NCBI RefSeq assembly: GCF_003667565.1
Contig: NZ_RCUX01000013.1
Coordinates: forward strand, 18,987-82,986
Direction: 5' to 3'
Length of the DNA stretch: 64,000 bases
Source: Mycetocola tolaasinivorans
Lineage (GTDB): Bacteria; Actinomycetota; Actinomycetes; Actinomycetales; Microbacteriaceae
Part shown: one piece after another, positions 1 to 9,622 of the stretch
Numbering within the stretch: position 1 is the first letter of the stretch
How the letters are laid out: every line of letters starts with the position of its first letter
The notes under the pieces: model-generated
What the model was told of the DNA's origin: nothing
What the model saw: the letters and a program-made list of their open reading frames with translations, nothing else
The model's database searches: none
Position numbers and translations under genes: made by a program

Positions 1-1497
1 TTCCAGCTCGGTAACGTAGGCGTCGCTCTTGGCCTGGTCGGTGGAGAATCGCTCACCCGCGCGCACGAGCCACACGGTCTCGGCACCGTCGAGGCGCTGA
101 ACGGTTTCGGCGGTGGAGTATGCCCTATCCCAGAGGCCGTCGGTGTCATCGAAGCGGGTCTTGAGGCCCACGTCCTTCAGACCGGCAAACGCCTCGGGGT
201 AGAGGTACTTGGCCAGGCGCGGCTTCTTCGCATTGATCGCGGTCTGGTCAAAGATGATGGAGTCCCCGGGCCGCGCGTGCTCGGCCACGGTCTCGGAGAG
301 TGTGTTCCAGTCCACGCCACCGTTACGCGGGTAGGGCGTGCGCTGGCCCAGGTAGGTGGGCAGCGAGCCCCACACCACGGCAATCACCAGGATCGGCACG
401 AGCCAGCGGGCACGCAGCAAGCGGGTCAGCGCGACGAGGCCCACGGCCATCAGCAGCGCGATCGCCGGAGCGGTAAATGCCAGGTAGCGCGGCGAGTAGA
501 GCGGGGTGACGGTGGTCCCCAGCGCGAGCAGCACCGAGGGTACCACGAGCCAGGGCAGCGCCACGGTCAGGACACCCGGCAGTGCCGCATCCTCCGGGCG
601 ATAGAGATCACGCAGCGCGCGTGCCCGTACTCCGCTGGATCGGCGCAGCAGCCAGGCGACCACCGCGAGCACCAGACCGATCACGATCAGCGCCCAGCCG
701 ATCAACGCGGGTAGCTGCTGCGAGAACCACGGGGTCTCAAACAGCGCCGACATCGTGAGGCCATCGCGGGAGTGTAGGAAGGCGACCTGCTCGCGTTCCA
801 GGTACGCGTAGATCACCACGGGCACCGCGAGAATCGCACCCAGCGCGCTCCAGAGGGCCGCACGCAGCACAATCGAGAGTCCCGGACGCATCGCAATCAC
901 GATCACCGCGAACACCACCACGAACAGCACCGTGTAGATGAAGACCACGCTCGAGAGCGCAAACAGCACGGCAAACCCGAGCCACGGCAGCACCCGCGGT
1001 TCGCGCCGAGCAACCAGGCGCACGAGCACGAGCAGCAGCCAGATCACCAGCAGCATCGTGAACGCGTAGGCACGGGTTTCGGTGCCGTAGTAGGTCACCC
1101 GGGGAACGGTCGCAAACAGCAGCGCCGCCACGACGCCCACACCGCGGCCGGCGAGCAGCGTCGCGAGGCGGGCCAGCAGGATTGCCGCACCGCCCACCGC
1201 GAGCGCGGAGGGCAGCCGGACGGAGAACGGCGACGCGCCAAAGATATCGATCCAGAGGTGCAGGAACGCGTAGTACAGTCCGTGCACCGCATCCACCGTG
1301 CCGAGCATCGCCCAGAGCGAGCCCCAGTCACGCTGCGCGGACATGATGCTCGCCGCCTCATCGCCCCACAGCGAGGGGATCCAGGATCCGGTGACCGAAA
1401 TCGCAACCGCGATCAGGCCCAGTAGTGCCAGTACCGGCCAGGGCAGGGTTCGCCAAACCGGCGCGGAAGAAGTCGGGGTGGTGAGGGTTTGATGCAC
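1..1497 (-). CDS. GT-C fold membrane glycosyltransferase (GT39/ArnT-like), 3' end outside window
   Basis: The reading frame is open from a GTG at 1497 to the left edge, so at least 499 residues are present and the C-terminus is missing. A hydrophobic segment at about residues 19-38 is followed by SLWGDEAAS, with the Asp-Glu pair (46-47) that sits in the first outer loop of GT39/GT83 polyprenyl-phosphate-dependent sugar transferases. Many further hydrophobic segments follow. By family it would move a sugar from a lipid-phosphate donor to an outer acceptor such as cell-wall glycan or glycoprotein. Substrate cannot be told. The start is the first plausible one; no strong ribosome site is visible. 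mfd lies 101 bp upstream on the same strand. Confidence 0.75.
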   Translation of the reverse strand, partial: MHQTLTTPTSSAPVWRTLPWPVLALLGLIAVAISVTGSWIPSLWGDEAASIMSAQRDWGSLWAMLGTVDAVHGLYYAFLHLWIDIFGASPFSVRLPSALAVGGAAILLARLATLLAGRGVGVVAALLFATVPRVTYYGTETRAYAFTMLLVIWLLLVLVRLVARREPRVLPWLGFAVLFALSSVVFIYTVLFVVVFAVIVIAMRPGLSIVLRAALWSALGAILAVPVVIYAYLEREQVAFLHSRDGLTMSALFETPWFSQQLPALIGWALIVIGLVLAVVAWLLRRSSGVRARALRDLYRPEDAALPGVLTVALPWLVVPSVLLALGTTVTPLYSPRYLAFTAPAIALLMAVGLVALTRLLRARWLVPILVIAVVWGSLPTYLGQRTPYPRNGGVDWNTLSETVAEHARPGDSIIFDQTAINAKKPRLAKYLYPEAFAGLKDVGLKTRFDDTDGLWDRAYSTAETVQRLDGAETVWLVRAGERFSTDQAKSDAYVTELE

Positions 1498-1598
1498 CGA
1501 CCCAGTAAACCACGTGGCACCCGAGAATCCGCCTAACAGCGCCCTGACCGGTGGAAAGCCTCGCGTGTCCCGGCCGATGACCGGAACACGCGAACCCA

Positions 1599-4500
1599 CT
1601 ACTCCTTCGTGGAACCCTCCACCGGGAAGAGGGCGTCAAGCAGGGTGTAGACCCACTCGATCAGCGCGGCGTCCTCGAGCGCCTCGCCGTCGATTCGCGG
1701 CTGCGGCACCACGAGGGCGTCGCCGCCAGCCAGCAGCTTCGCCTGCGGATACATGCGGCGTAGGCGCGCCTGCAGGGAGTCCGGCAGGTGCGCGGGCGCG
1801 ATGCGCAGGTTCGGCCCCATCGTGATCACATCCGACAGCCCCGAGGCCTGGGCGCGACGGCGCAGCTTTGAAACCGCCACCAGGTTCTTCACCTCAAGGG
1901 GCGGGGTGCCATAGCGGTCCACGAGCTCCTCGACCACGAGGTCGATGCGGTCCTCATCGGTCATCTTTGCCGAGGAGGCCGCGCTCGAAAGCTTCTGGTA
2001 GGCCTCGAGGCGCAGGCGCTCGCTGTCCACGTAGTCTTCGGGAATGTGGGCGTCGATCGGCAGTTCGAGGCGCAGCTCGGTCGGGCCCGAGGTGTCTTCC
2101 CCGCGGAACGTGTTGACGGCCTCGCCGATCATCCGCAGGTAGAGGTCAAAACCCACACCGGCGATGTGCCCGGCCTGCTCGCCGCCGAGCAGGTTACCGG
2201 CACCACGGATTTCGAGGTCCTTCAGCGCAACCTGCATACCCGAACCCAGCTCGTTATTGGCCGCAATCGTGGAGAGGCGATCATGAGCGGTTTCGGACAG
2301 CGGCTTGGCTGGGTCATAGAGGAAGTACGCGTACGCGCGCTCGCGCCCACGCCCCACACGCCCGCGCAGCTGGTGCAGCTGACTCAGGCCGTACTTGTCC
2401 GCACGGTCGATGATGATGGTGTTGGCGTTCGAGATGTCCAGACCGGTCTCGATGATCGTGGTGCACACGAGCACGTCAAACTTGCGCTCCCAGAAGTCGA
2501 CCACGACCTGCTCCAGCTGGTGCTCGCTCAGCTTTCCGTGGGCCACGGCGATGCGCGCCTCGGGCACCAGCTCGGCCAGCTGGGACGCCACCCGGCTGAT
2601 GCTCGACACCCGGTTGTGCACGAAGAAGATCTGGCCCTCGCGCAGCAGCTCACGACGGATCGACGCGGCGATCTGCTTGTCGTTGTAGGGCCCCACGAAG
2701 CTCAGCACCGGCTGGCGCTCCTCGGGCGGGGTCGCGAGGGTCGACATTTCGCGGATGCCGGTCACGGCCATCTCAAGCGTGCGGGGAATCGGGGTCGCGC
2801 TCATCGCCAGGATGTCGACGTTGGTCTTGAGCTTTTTCAGTTTGTCCTTGTGTTCGACGCCGAAGCGCTGCTCCTCATCGATGATCACGAGACCGAGATC
2901 CTTGAAGAGCACGTTGTCGGTGAGCAGGCGGTGGGTACCGATCACGATGTCCACCGTGCCGGACTCGAGCCCCGCGATGACCTCCTTGGCCTCCTTCGCG
3001 GTCTGGAACCGGCTCAGGGCACGCAGGTGCACCGGGAAGCCGGCGTAGCGCTCGGCGAAGGTCTCGAAGTGCTGCTTCACGAGCAGGGTGGTGGGCACGA
3101 GCACGGCCACCTGCTTGCCATCCTGGATGGCCTTGAATGCCGCACGCACGGCCACCTCGGTCTTGCCGAAGCCCACGTCGCCCGAGAGCAGGCGATCCAT
3201 CGGGATTGACTTCTCCATGTCGGTCTTGACCTCGCTGATGGTGGTCAGCTGATCCGGGGTTTCGGGGTACGGGAAGGCCTCCTCCAACTCGCGCTGCCAG
3301 GGGGTATCCGGGCCAAAGGAGTGGCCAACACTCGCCATGCGCGCCGAGTAGAGCTTCACCAGCTCGACCGCGATATCGCGCACGGCCTTGCGCGCCTTCG
3401 ACTTGGCCTGCGCCCAGTCCGAGCCGCCCATCTTCGATAGCTGCGGTGCCTCGCCGCCCACGTAGCGAGAAAGCAGGTCGAGCTGATCGATGGGCACCAG
3501 GAGCTTGTCTCCGGGGAATCCGCGCTTGCTCGGCGCATACTCCAACACCAGGTATTCGCGCAGCGATTTGATCGGGTTACGCCCGCCGGTGGATACCGTG
3601 CGCTGGCTCATCTCAACAAACCGGCCGATGCCGTGGGTCTGGTGCACCACGTGGTCGCCGGGGTTCAGCTGGAGTGGATCAACCACGTTACGGCGACGCG
3701 AGGCCAGCTTCTTCACCGCGCGGGAGTCGTAGCCCACCGCGCGACCGTAGAACTCGGCCTCGCTGATCAGGCCGAGCGAGATCTCGTCGAGTTCAAAGCC
3801 GTGGTCGAGGCTCGCCTGCACCAGGAAGGCCACGCCACTCTCAAACTCGGCGGGCAGCTCGGTCACGATGCGGGCGGCCAGGCCGGCATCGCTCAGGACG
3901 TCGCGGGCACGCTCCAGCATGCCCTGCCCGCCGGCGGTAATAATCAGCGACCAACCCGCGCGCAGGCGCTCGCCCACGTGCGCAATCGCACCCTCGACGT
4001 TACCGCTGAAGCTCGGCACGGCCTCGGCCGCAACCCGCACCTCGAGCATCGCGTCGATGTCGATATCGCCATCGGCCGGGCCCTGCTGGAACGAACTGAA
4101 CGTCCACCACGGGTGATCCGTGTTGGGCTCCCCGGGGCGGGAGTACTTCAGCGAGTCGCGCAGCGCACCGAGGGTGATGAACTCGCCGCCACCGAGGTCG
4201 ATCGGTGCGCCGGCACCCGCGGTCGCGGCGCTCCAGGCGGCGGCCAAGAACTCGCGGTTTGTTTCGGCGAGGCTGATCGCGCGGGTGGTGACGCGCTCGG
4301 GCGAGGACACCGCGATGGCGGTGCCCGCGGGCAGATAGTGGCCGACGTTGACCAGCCGTTCGAGCAGCGCCGGTGCCAGGGACTCCATGCCCTCGACCGG
4401 GATGCCCTCGGCGATCTTTTCCAGCATGTTGGAGATGCCGGGGAACTCGTCGCGCATCTCGCGAGCGCGCTGACGCACCGGCGCGGTCAGCAGCAGCTCG

Positions 4501-5201
4501 CGCGCGGGTGCCAGCTCGATCTGCGGGAGGTCTTCGTCCTGGGAGCGCTGATCGGCCACCGAGAAGCGACGGATCTGCTCGACCTCGTCGCCGAAGAAAT
4601 CGACCCGGAACGGGTGATCGGCGGTGGGTGGGAAAACATCGAGGATGCCGCCGCGCAGCGCGAACTCGCCGCGGCGCGCGACCAGGTCGACCCGGGTGTA
4701 CGCGGATTCCACCAGCTCACCGGCGAGCTTCTGCAGGTCGTGCCCGCGAGCACCGGCGGCCAGGGTGATCGGCTCGGTATCGGCAAGGTTTTCGGCCAGC
4801 GGCTGTAGCGCGGCGCGCACGGAGGCAACCACCACGAGTGTGCGTTCGCCGTCCCAGGTGCGCAGGGCACGCAGGGCCGCCAGGCGGCGGCCCACGATCT
4901 CGGTGGAGGGGCTCAGGCGCTCGTGCGGCAGGGTCTCCCAGGCCGGGAAGTCAACGATGTCTCCGCCTGGCAGCAGCGCGCGCAGGCTCGCGATGAGGGA
5001 CTCGGAGTCGCGGCCGGTCGCGGTGATCGCGAGCACCACCGGGGGCGCTCCGGCCTCACGGCGACGCTCAACGAGACCCGCGATGAGCGGGGCGGTCAGC
5101 CCCTCGGTGACCGAGAAGTCGGCATCACGCGGGGCGTAGTCGAGGGCGGCGTTAAAGGAGGGAGCGCCAGAAAGCGCGGAAATCAGACCCGAAAGCATCA
5201 C
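1599..5201 (-). CDS. mfd: Transcription-repair coupling factor Mfd
   Basis: A 1200-residue superfamily 2 ATPase that removes stalled RNA polymerase and recruits UvrA. Visible in order are the N-terminal UvrB-like module, the RNA-polymerase-interaction domain around residue 515-580 (HGIGRF motif), the RecG-like translocase with Walker A GDVGFGKTEV near 672 and a DEEQ box near 774, the helicase C domain (ETGLDISNAN, QLRGRVGR) and the C-terminal TRCF domain. Length is normal for the family. The start is GTG 5201: TAGACT lies at 5208-5213 with six bases between it and GTG, the layout of a leaderless transcript, so the next codon ATG is less likely. Confidence 0.97.
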   Translation of the reverse strand: MMLSGLISALSGAPSFNAALDYAPRDADFSVTEGLTAPLIAGLVERRREAGAPPVVLAITATGRDSESLIASLRALLPGGDIVDFPAWETLPHERLSPSTEIVGRRLAALRALRTWDGERTLVVVASVRAALQPLAENLADTEPITLAAGARGHDLQKLAGELVESAYTRVDLVARRGEFALRGGILDVFPPTADHPFRVDFFGDEVEQIRRFSVADQRSQDEDLPQIELAPARELLLTAPVRQRAREMRDEFPGISNMLEKIAEGIPVEGMESLAPALLERLVNVGHYLPAGTAIAVSSPERVTTRAISLAETNREFLAAAWSAATAGAGAPIDLGGGEFITLGALRDSLKYSRPGEPNTDHPWWTFSSFQQGPADGDIDIDAMLEVRVAAEAVPSFSGNVEGAIAHVGERLRAGWSLIITAGGQGMLERARDVLSDAGLAARIVTELPAEFESGVAFLVQASLDHGFELDEISLGLISEAEFYGRAVGYDSRAVKKLASRRRNVVDPLQLNPGDHVVHQTHGIGRFVEMSQRTVSTGGRNPIKSLREYLVLEYAPSKRGFPGDKLLVPIDQLDLLSRYVGGEAPQLSKMGGSDWAQAKSKARKAVRDIAVELVKLYSARMASVGHSFGPDTPWQRELEEAFPYPETPDQLTTISEVKTDMEKSIPMDRLLSGDVGFGKTEVAVRAAFKAIQDGKQVAVLVPTTLLVKQHFETFAERYAGFPVHLRALSRFQTAKEAKEVIAGLESGTVDIVIGTHRLLTDNVLFKDLGLVIIDEEQRFGVEHKDKLKKLKTNVDILAMSATPIPRTLEMAVTGIREMSTLATPPEERQPVLSFVGPYNDKQIAASIRRELLREGQIFFVHNRVSSISRVASQLAELVPEARIAVAHGKLSEHQLEQVVVDFWERKFDVLVCTTIIETGLDISNANTIIIDRADKYGLSQLHQLRGRVGRGRERAYAYFLYDPAKPLSETAHDRLSTIAANNELGSGMQVALKDLEIRGAGNLLGGEQAGHIAGVGFDLYLRMIGEAVNTFRGEDTSGPTELRLELPIDAHIPEDYVDSERLRLEAYQKLSSAASSAKMTDEDRIDLVVEELVDRYGTPPLEVKNLVAVSKLRRRAQASGLSDVITMGPNLRIAPAHLPDSLQARLRRMYPQAKLLAGGDALVVPQPRIDGEALEDAALIEWVYTLLDALFPVEGSTKE

Positions 5202-5321
5202 CGAGTAAGTCTAATCGGCCCCGGTGACATCGACGTCATACGGCCTCTGCCAGGAGCGAACGCAAAACCGCCCGGACGAGATACCATCCGTTTTATTACG
5301 AAAATGCGACAACATAACGAT

Positions 5322-5334
5322 CAGTTTGCGACAT
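5322..5334. promoter_or_regulatory. Upstream 13-bp motif shared with the flavin reductase gene
   Basis: CAGTTTGCGACAT lies 99 bp before the NTF2-like gene. The same 13 bases occur at 58809-58821, 105 bp before the flavin reductase gene. In both places a second TGCGA copy lies close by. A common regulator or promoter element is possible, but this is inference. Confidence 0.3.
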
Positions 5335-5432
5335 ACCCTTTCCCTCCCGACCCGATTCGAAGAATCATGGGAGATGCCGAACTCAATCAGTGCTGATCGG
5401 ACTGGCGTCCCCCACTACGAAAGGCATCACCC

Positions 5433-5789
5433 GTGACACTCTCCGCAACCCTCGAAAATGCGACGGATCTCCCCGACGCAATCACAGGCTTCATCTCCGC
5501 CGCGATCCAGCCGGATCCCGCTGAGATCAACAACTTCCTCACTCCGTCGGCACAGATCATCGACCACGACGAAATCTTCAGCGGCGAGGAGGCCCACATT
5601 CGCTGGGCACGCCGCTTCACCGAGCGCCGGGTGAGCGCCCAGCACTTCGGAATCGAGCGTGATGCCCACGGCGTCACCCTGCTCTACCGCGTGCACACCG
5701 GGGATGACAGCGGCCCCGGCGTGCGCCGCTACACCTTCGCCCTCACCGCCAACGGAAAGCTCATCGAGAGCCTCACCGTCGCCGAATAG
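5433..5789 (+). CDS. Small NTF2-like/SnoaL-fold protein, function unknown
   Basis: This is a 118-residue soluble protein. The pattern of an N-terminal helix pair, then alternating strands ending in RYTFALTANGKLIESL, resembles the NTF2-like (SnoaL, nuclear transport factor 2) cone fold found in small isomerases, hydrolases and polyketide-associated proteins. No catalytic set can be named with confidence. The start is GTG 5433 with GAAAGG at 5419-5424 as ribosome site. It stands alone between mfd (divergent) and pth (convergent), and ends at a strong hairpin. Confidence 0.7.
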   Translation: MTLSATLENATDLPDAITGFISAAIQPDPAEINNFLTPSAQIIDHDEIFSGEEAHIRWARRFTERRVSAQHFGIERDAHGVTLLYRVHTGDDSGPGVRRYTFALTANGKLIESLTVAE

Positions 5790-5800
5790 AGCCCACATCG

Positions 5801-5839
5801 CCGCGAGCCCCGATCCCCTCCACGGGGCGGGGCTCGCGG
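5801..5839. terminator. Hairpin between the NTF2-like gene and pth
   Basis: A perfect 12-bp inverted repeat (5801-5812 with 5828-5839) lies between two convergent genes and can serve both. No clear T-tract follows on either strand. Confidence 0.6.
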
Positions 5840-5867
5840 CGTGTGTACGCCGTGGATTAGGAGGACG

Positions 5868-6518
5868 CTAGCTCCGGGTGTGGAACCTGAGCTGCGCCGC
5901 GGTCAGGCCATCCGTGGCCACGAGTTCGGCGGCATCGGCGGCATCACCGATCAGAATCGGCAGGGTTTCACGCTCGGTCGAGCTAAAGGGTGCCAGGACA
6001 AAGTCTGCCGGATCCTGGCGCCCGTCGGGGCGGCCAATGCCGGTACGCACCCGCACGAACTCCGGGGTGCCGAGGGCCGCCGCGATGTCGCGTAGGCCAT
6101 TGTGACCGCCGTGCCCGCCACCGATCTTCAGCTTGATGGTGTCAAACGGGATGTCCATTTCATCGTGCACCACGATGATCCGCTCGGGCGGAATGGAGTA
6201 GAACGACGCCAGCGCCGCGGTCTGCTTACCCGACACGTTCATGAAGGAGGTGAGCGTGGCCACGATCAGCTTGGGGCCGCCCGGGTGCAGGAAACCCTCG
6301 GCTACCAGCGCCGCACTGCGGTGGCGCTTGAGCTGCTGCCCGAGGCGGCGGGAAAGCTCGGCGATCACCATCTGCCCGATGTTGTGCCGGGTGCGTTCGT
6401 AGCGCGGCCCGGGGTTACCGAGGCCGATGACCAACCAGGTGTTTGCTGCAGCCATATCTTGTGTCTTTGCTCCCGAGAAAAAGTGCCACCAGCGGCCGGA
6501 GCGCGCCGAATCTGTCAT
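5868..6518 (-). CDS. pth: Peptidyl-tRNA hydrolase
   Basis: Cleaves the ester bond of peptidyl-tRNA released by ribosome drop-off. The diagnostic motif LVIGLGNPGPRYERTRHN holds the conserved Asn and catalytic His. VHDEMD and GGGHGGHNGLRD follow in the expected order. Two starts fit. ATG 6518 gives 216 residues and is preceded by TACCCT (6525-6530) and six bases, a leaderless layout used widely here. ATG 6455 gives 195 residues, nearer the usual family length, but lacks a close ribosome site. The upstream start was chosen on the promoter evidence. Confidence 0.93.
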   Translation of the reverse strand: MTDSARSGRWWHFFSGAKTQDMAAANTWLVIGLGNPGPRYERTRHNIGQMVIAELSRRLGQQLKRHRSAALVAEGFLHPGGPKLIVATLTSFMNVSGKQTAALASFYSIPPERIIVVHDEMDIPFDTIKLKIGGGHGGHNGLRDIAAALGTPEFVRVRTGIGRPDGRQDPADFVLAPFSSTERETLPILIGDAADAAELVATDGLTAAQLRFHTRS

Positions 6519-6566
6519 GTCCCCAGGGTATCGAATAAAACCCGACCGCACGCACGGGGCAACAAA

Positions 6567-6604
6567 ACACCCCCTCCGTCCGGAAACCCGGAGGGAGGGG
6601 GTGT
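6567..6604 (-). terminator. Rho-independent terminator of rplY
   Basis: A 17-bp stem with one mismatch (6567-6583 and 6588-6604) has a four-base loop. On the minus strand it is followed by TTTTGTT. It separates rplY from pth, so pth needs its own promoter. Confidence 0.85.
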
Positions 6605-6621
6605 CGAAGCGTGCGCGAGAA

Positions 6622-7200
6622 TTACTCGGCAGCTGCCTCGGTCTCTTCCTCGGCTGCGGCCTGAGCTGCGGCAACGTGGATGATCAGGGTGTCTGCCTCG
6701 TCAGCGAGCTCTGCACCCTCGGGCAGGACAACGTCCTTAGCGAAGACGTGCTGGCCCTCGGTGGCACCGGCGATCGAGACAACGACGTTTGCGGGGATGT
6801 TGGTTGCGGCAACCAGCAGACGCAGGGTGTTGGTCTCAACGTTTGCCAGGGTGCCCGGAGCCGAGTCGCCCTCAACGTGAACGGGGATCTCAACCTCGAC
6901 CTTTTCACCCTTCACAACGACGGCGAGGTCGATGTGCTCGATGATGCGCAGAACCGGGTCCTTCTGAACCTCGCGAACCAGGACGAGCTCCTCAGCACCG
7001 TCGATGTTCAGGTTGATCAGAGCGTTCGAGTGACGAACGATCAGGCCGGTGGCGTGGGTCGGCAGCGAAACGTGCTTGGGCTCGGTTCCGTGGCCGTAGA
7101 TGACGGCGGGGATCTTGCCGGCGGCGCGCAGCTTGCGAGCGGCACCCTTACCGAAAGAGGTACGCAGTTCGGCGTCCAGGTTTACGCTGTTGTCAGCCAT
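6622..7200 (-). CDS. rplY: Ribosomal protein L25 / general stress protein CTC
   Basis: A 192-residue protein that binds 5S rRNA in the large subunit. The N-terminal L25 domain (about residues 6-90) carries the hallmark GKGAARKLRAAGKIPAVIYG. A second CTC-type beta domain follows (about 95-180). The tail is Ala/Glu rich. This two-domain form is the usual one in Gram-positive bacteria. It lies just upstream of pth, as in many Actinobacteria, but a terminator lies between them. Confidence 0.96.
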   Translation of the reverse strand: MADNSVNLDAELRTSFGKGAARKLRAAGKIPAVIYGHGTEPKHVSLPTHATGLIVRHSNALINLNIDGAEELVLVREVQKDPVLRIIEHIDLAVVVKGEKVEVEIPVHVEGDSAPGTLANVETNTLRLLVAATNIPANVVVSIAGATEGQHVFAKDVVLPEGAELADEADTLIIHVAAAQAAAEEETEAAAE

Positions 7201-7395
7201 AATTACTCCTTGATTTGGCGGGCCTCGGGGACCCGGATGATTTCAACTCGAACGCATATCAGCGTGAGGAAAAGCCGAGGCCTTGCCCACCGCGTCGATA
7301 ACGGCTCATCTCGAAAGAAGGCCCTCGCCGAAGTTCAGCGCTCAGTCTATCCGAGAGTGCGCGCGGGCGCTAATCGGGGTGAGTCCCCGGCGAAA

Positions 7396-7433
7396 CGCGA
7401 CTCGCGCTCACCCGAGGGTGAGCGCGAGTCGCG
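7396..7433 (-). terminator. Terminator of the carbohydrate operon
   Basis: A perfect 17-bp inverted repeat (7396-7412 and 7417-7433) lies four bases after the stop of the mannitol-dehydrogenase-family gene. It marks the 3' end of the seven-gene operon. Confidence 0.75.
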
Positions 7434-7437
7434 GTGT

Positions 7438-8775
7438 TCAGAGTGCCGACCGCAGGTCCGGTGCCAGGATCGCCAGCAACGCGTCGACGGTGAGGTCGTC
7501 CGGGTTCACCCCGCCTCCGAGCGGTGCCCACTCTGCAGCCGGGGTGTCCGGCCGCTGCAGGTAGGCGATCCAGTCCTCCACGACAGGCCCCGCGGTGGTT
7601 CCGACATCAAGCCCGGCAGCGAGCCGCGCCCGCACCACGTCGAAGATCCGCGGTGGGAGCTTGTGCGCACCGCCGAGTGCGATCTGCGCGAGGTGATGCC
7701 GGATCCGCGGATTCGCGAAGCGCTCCCGCAGCGCGGCGCGGGCGGCCTCGATCTCCTCGGCATCCTGCGGCAGCACCGCGGCGGCCTCGGACCACAGGGT
7801 TTCCAGGCGTTCGGCGAGTACCGGATCGGCAAAGGCCGCATCCACCGTCTCATGTCCGCGGGCGAGCCCGGCGTACGCGAGCAGCGAGTGACCCGCGTTC
7901 AACAGCCAGAGCTTCCGGCGCTCGTGCGGTTCAATCTCGTCGACGATCCGCGCTCCGGCGTGTTCCCAGCTCGGGCGACCGGCCGGGAACTCACCGGCGA
8001 TGATCCACTCGGTAAACGGCTCGGTCACGATCACTGCGGCATCCCGCACCCCGGTTTCCGTCGCAGCCTCGTCACGATCGGCGTCGGTGGTGGCCGGGGT
8101 GATGCGGTCAACCATGGAGGAGACAAACGAGACGTTGGCCTCGATCCAGGCCGCCAGCTCGGGATCAACCCGGGCGGCGAGCGCCCCCACCACGGCGCGG
8201 GTGACCGCCCCGTTATCGGCGAGGTTGTCGCAGCTCAGCACCGCCAGCGGGCCGGAACCTGCGGTGCGGCGGGCGCGCAGCCCGTCCACGATGCGACCGG
8301 GTGCACTCACGCACCCCTCCCCGGTGCCCGCACGCAGCCGCTGAAGATCCGCGGCAACGTCGGCATCCGCGAGGTTCAGCTCACCATCGGCACCGCGGCG
8401 ATAGCCCGCCTCGGTGATGGTCAGACTGAGAATCGCGGTGTCGGGATCGGCGAGGCGCGCCCGCCAGCGCTCGGTGTCGTTTCCGTCTCTCGCCGCGGCG
8501 ATCGACTCGATCCGCTCGAAGGTGTCCCCCTCGGCGGCGCGCACCACGAGGGTGTACACGCCGTCCTGCGCGGCAAGCGTCTCCGCCTGCGCAGGCGAAC
8601 GACCGGTGAAGGCCTCGATCCCCCAGTCACCGGGCTCGGCGCGCTGCACGAGCTCGGTGTACCAGGCCTGGTGTGCGCGGTGAAAGGCACCGAGCCCGAG
8701 GTGGGCGATGCGGATCCGCGGGTGCGGCCGGGTTCGGGTGGGTACCCGAACCTCGGCCGCGGCGGGGTTAGACAC
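7438..8775 (-). CDS. Mannitol dehydrogenase family reductase, probably fructuronate reductase (UxuB-like)
   Basis: A 445-residue polyol-specific long-chain dehydrogenase. The N-terminus IRIAHLGLGAFHRAHQAWY is the NAD-binding start seen in UxuB/UxaB/MtlD-type enzymes. The catalytic signature K-x5-N-x2-H appears in KLWLLNAGHSLLAYAG near residue 290. With UxaC and ManD close by, reduction of D-fructuronate to D-mannonate is the most likely reaction. Mannitol or tagaturonate activity cannot be excluded. The start is GTG 8775, inside the stop region of the preceding gene (8-base overlap), which suggests translational coupling. An in-frame extension upstream was rejected because it lies inside that gene. 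Confidence 0.85.
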   Translation of the reverse strand: MSNPAAAEVRVPTRTRPHPRIRIAHLGLGAFHRAHQAWYTELVQRAEPGDWGIEAFTGRSPAQAETLAAQDGVYTLVVRAAEGDTFERIESIAAARDGNDTERWRARLADPDTAILSLTITEAGYRRGADGELNLADADVAADLQRLRAGTGEGCVSAPGRIVDGLRARRTAGSGPLAVLSCDNLADNGAVTRAVVGALAARVDPELAAWIEANVSFVSSMVDRITPATTDADRDEAATETGVRDAAVIVTEPFTEWIIAGEFPAGRPSWEHAGARIVDEIEPHERRKLWLLNAGHSLLAYAGLARGHETVDAAFADPVLAERLETLWSEAAAVLPQDAEEIEAARAALRERFANPRIRHHLAQIALGGAHKLPPRIFDVVRARLAAGLDVGTTAGPVVEDWIAYLQRPDTPAAEWAPLGGGVNPDDLTVDALLAILAPDLRSAL

Positions 8776-9622
8776 CCTGTGCCGATTCGACGAGCGAGCG
8801 CACGTAGGCGAGGTTCTCGGCGGTGCGCTGTTCGAGCGGCACCTCGGTCGAGAAGTCCTCCAGCGTGATCCAGCCGTCGTAGCCGAAGGCCACCAGGTCT
8901 CGCACGTAGGCCGCAAGATCCGCCTGGCCAGCGCGCAGCGTGGTCCACTCGTGACGCCACACGTGGGTGCCATCGATCTCGACGCGATCGATGACCCACT
9001 GGGCGTTCTTGATGTGCACGTGCGCGAGGTACTCGCCCAGCAGCTGGAAGCCGGCCAGGTGGTTCTCGAAGCCCTCGTTGATGAGGTTACCCACATCGTG
9101 GATCACGCCCACGGCTGCGGGGTTCAGCCCCTCGACCAGGCGGCGCGCGGCCGAGGCGGACGGTGTGATGGTTTCGTGGTGCAGCTCCACGAGTGCCTTC
9201 ACACCGTACTTCTCAGCCAGGGTCACGATGTGCTCAAGATCAGCCCGTGCCTGGGCGAACAGCTCGACGTAGTTCTGGCCGTCCACGCGGGGCATGGTGA
9301 TGCGCACCTGGGTGGCACCCACCGCGGCGGTGGCAGCGAGCATGCGCTCGGCGTCGGAGTGGTTGCCGACCAGCGCGTAACCACCAATACCGGAAAAGGC
9401 CAGCCCGTTTGAGGTGGTGATCTCGCGGATCTCGTCGAGGTGGTCCTCGAGCCCGGTCAGCGGCCAGGTGGCGCGGTTACCGGCCCAGAATCCGGGAGGT
9501 GTGGCTTCGGCCTGATCGGTGACCCGCCACTCGATGCCGTCCCAGCCCTGGGCAGCCAGGATCGAGGCGGCCTCGGCCGGAGTCCAGTCGGGGGTGGATG
9601 CGGTGAATACCGAGTACTTCAT
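8768..9622 (-). CDS. Sugar phosphate isomerase/epimerase-like TIM-barrel protein 1
   Basis: A 284-residue protein of the xylose isomerase-like/AP endonuclease 2 family. Conserved metal-ligand segments are recognisable: VELHHET (about 145), VGVIHDVGNLINEG, LAHVHIKNAQW and WITLEDFS. Family members isomerise or epimerise sugars. Some act on 3-keto-glycosides next to Gfo/Idh/MocA partners, which is the gene's neighbour here. The ATG overlaps the stop of the preceding gene by four bases. The exact substrate is unknown. Confidence 0.85.
   Translation of the reverse strand: MKYSVFTASTPDWTPAEAASILAAQGWDGIEWRVTDQAEATPPGFWAGNRATWPLTGLEDHLDEIREITTSNGLAFSGIGGYALVGNHSDAERMLAATAAVGATQVRITMPRVDGQNYVELFAQARADLEHIVTLAEKYGVKALVELHHETITPSASAARRLVEGLNPAAVGVIHDVGNLINEGFENHLAGFQLLGEYLAHVHIKNAQWVIDRVEIDGTHVWRHEWTTLRAGQADLAAYVRDLVAFGYDGWITLEDFSTEVPLEQRTAENLAYVRSLVESAQGV

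Noticed and set aside
2046..4808. Long plus-strand frames opposite mfd
   Set aside because: Mfd is full length with all domains. The antisense products have no family resemblance and no ribosome sites.
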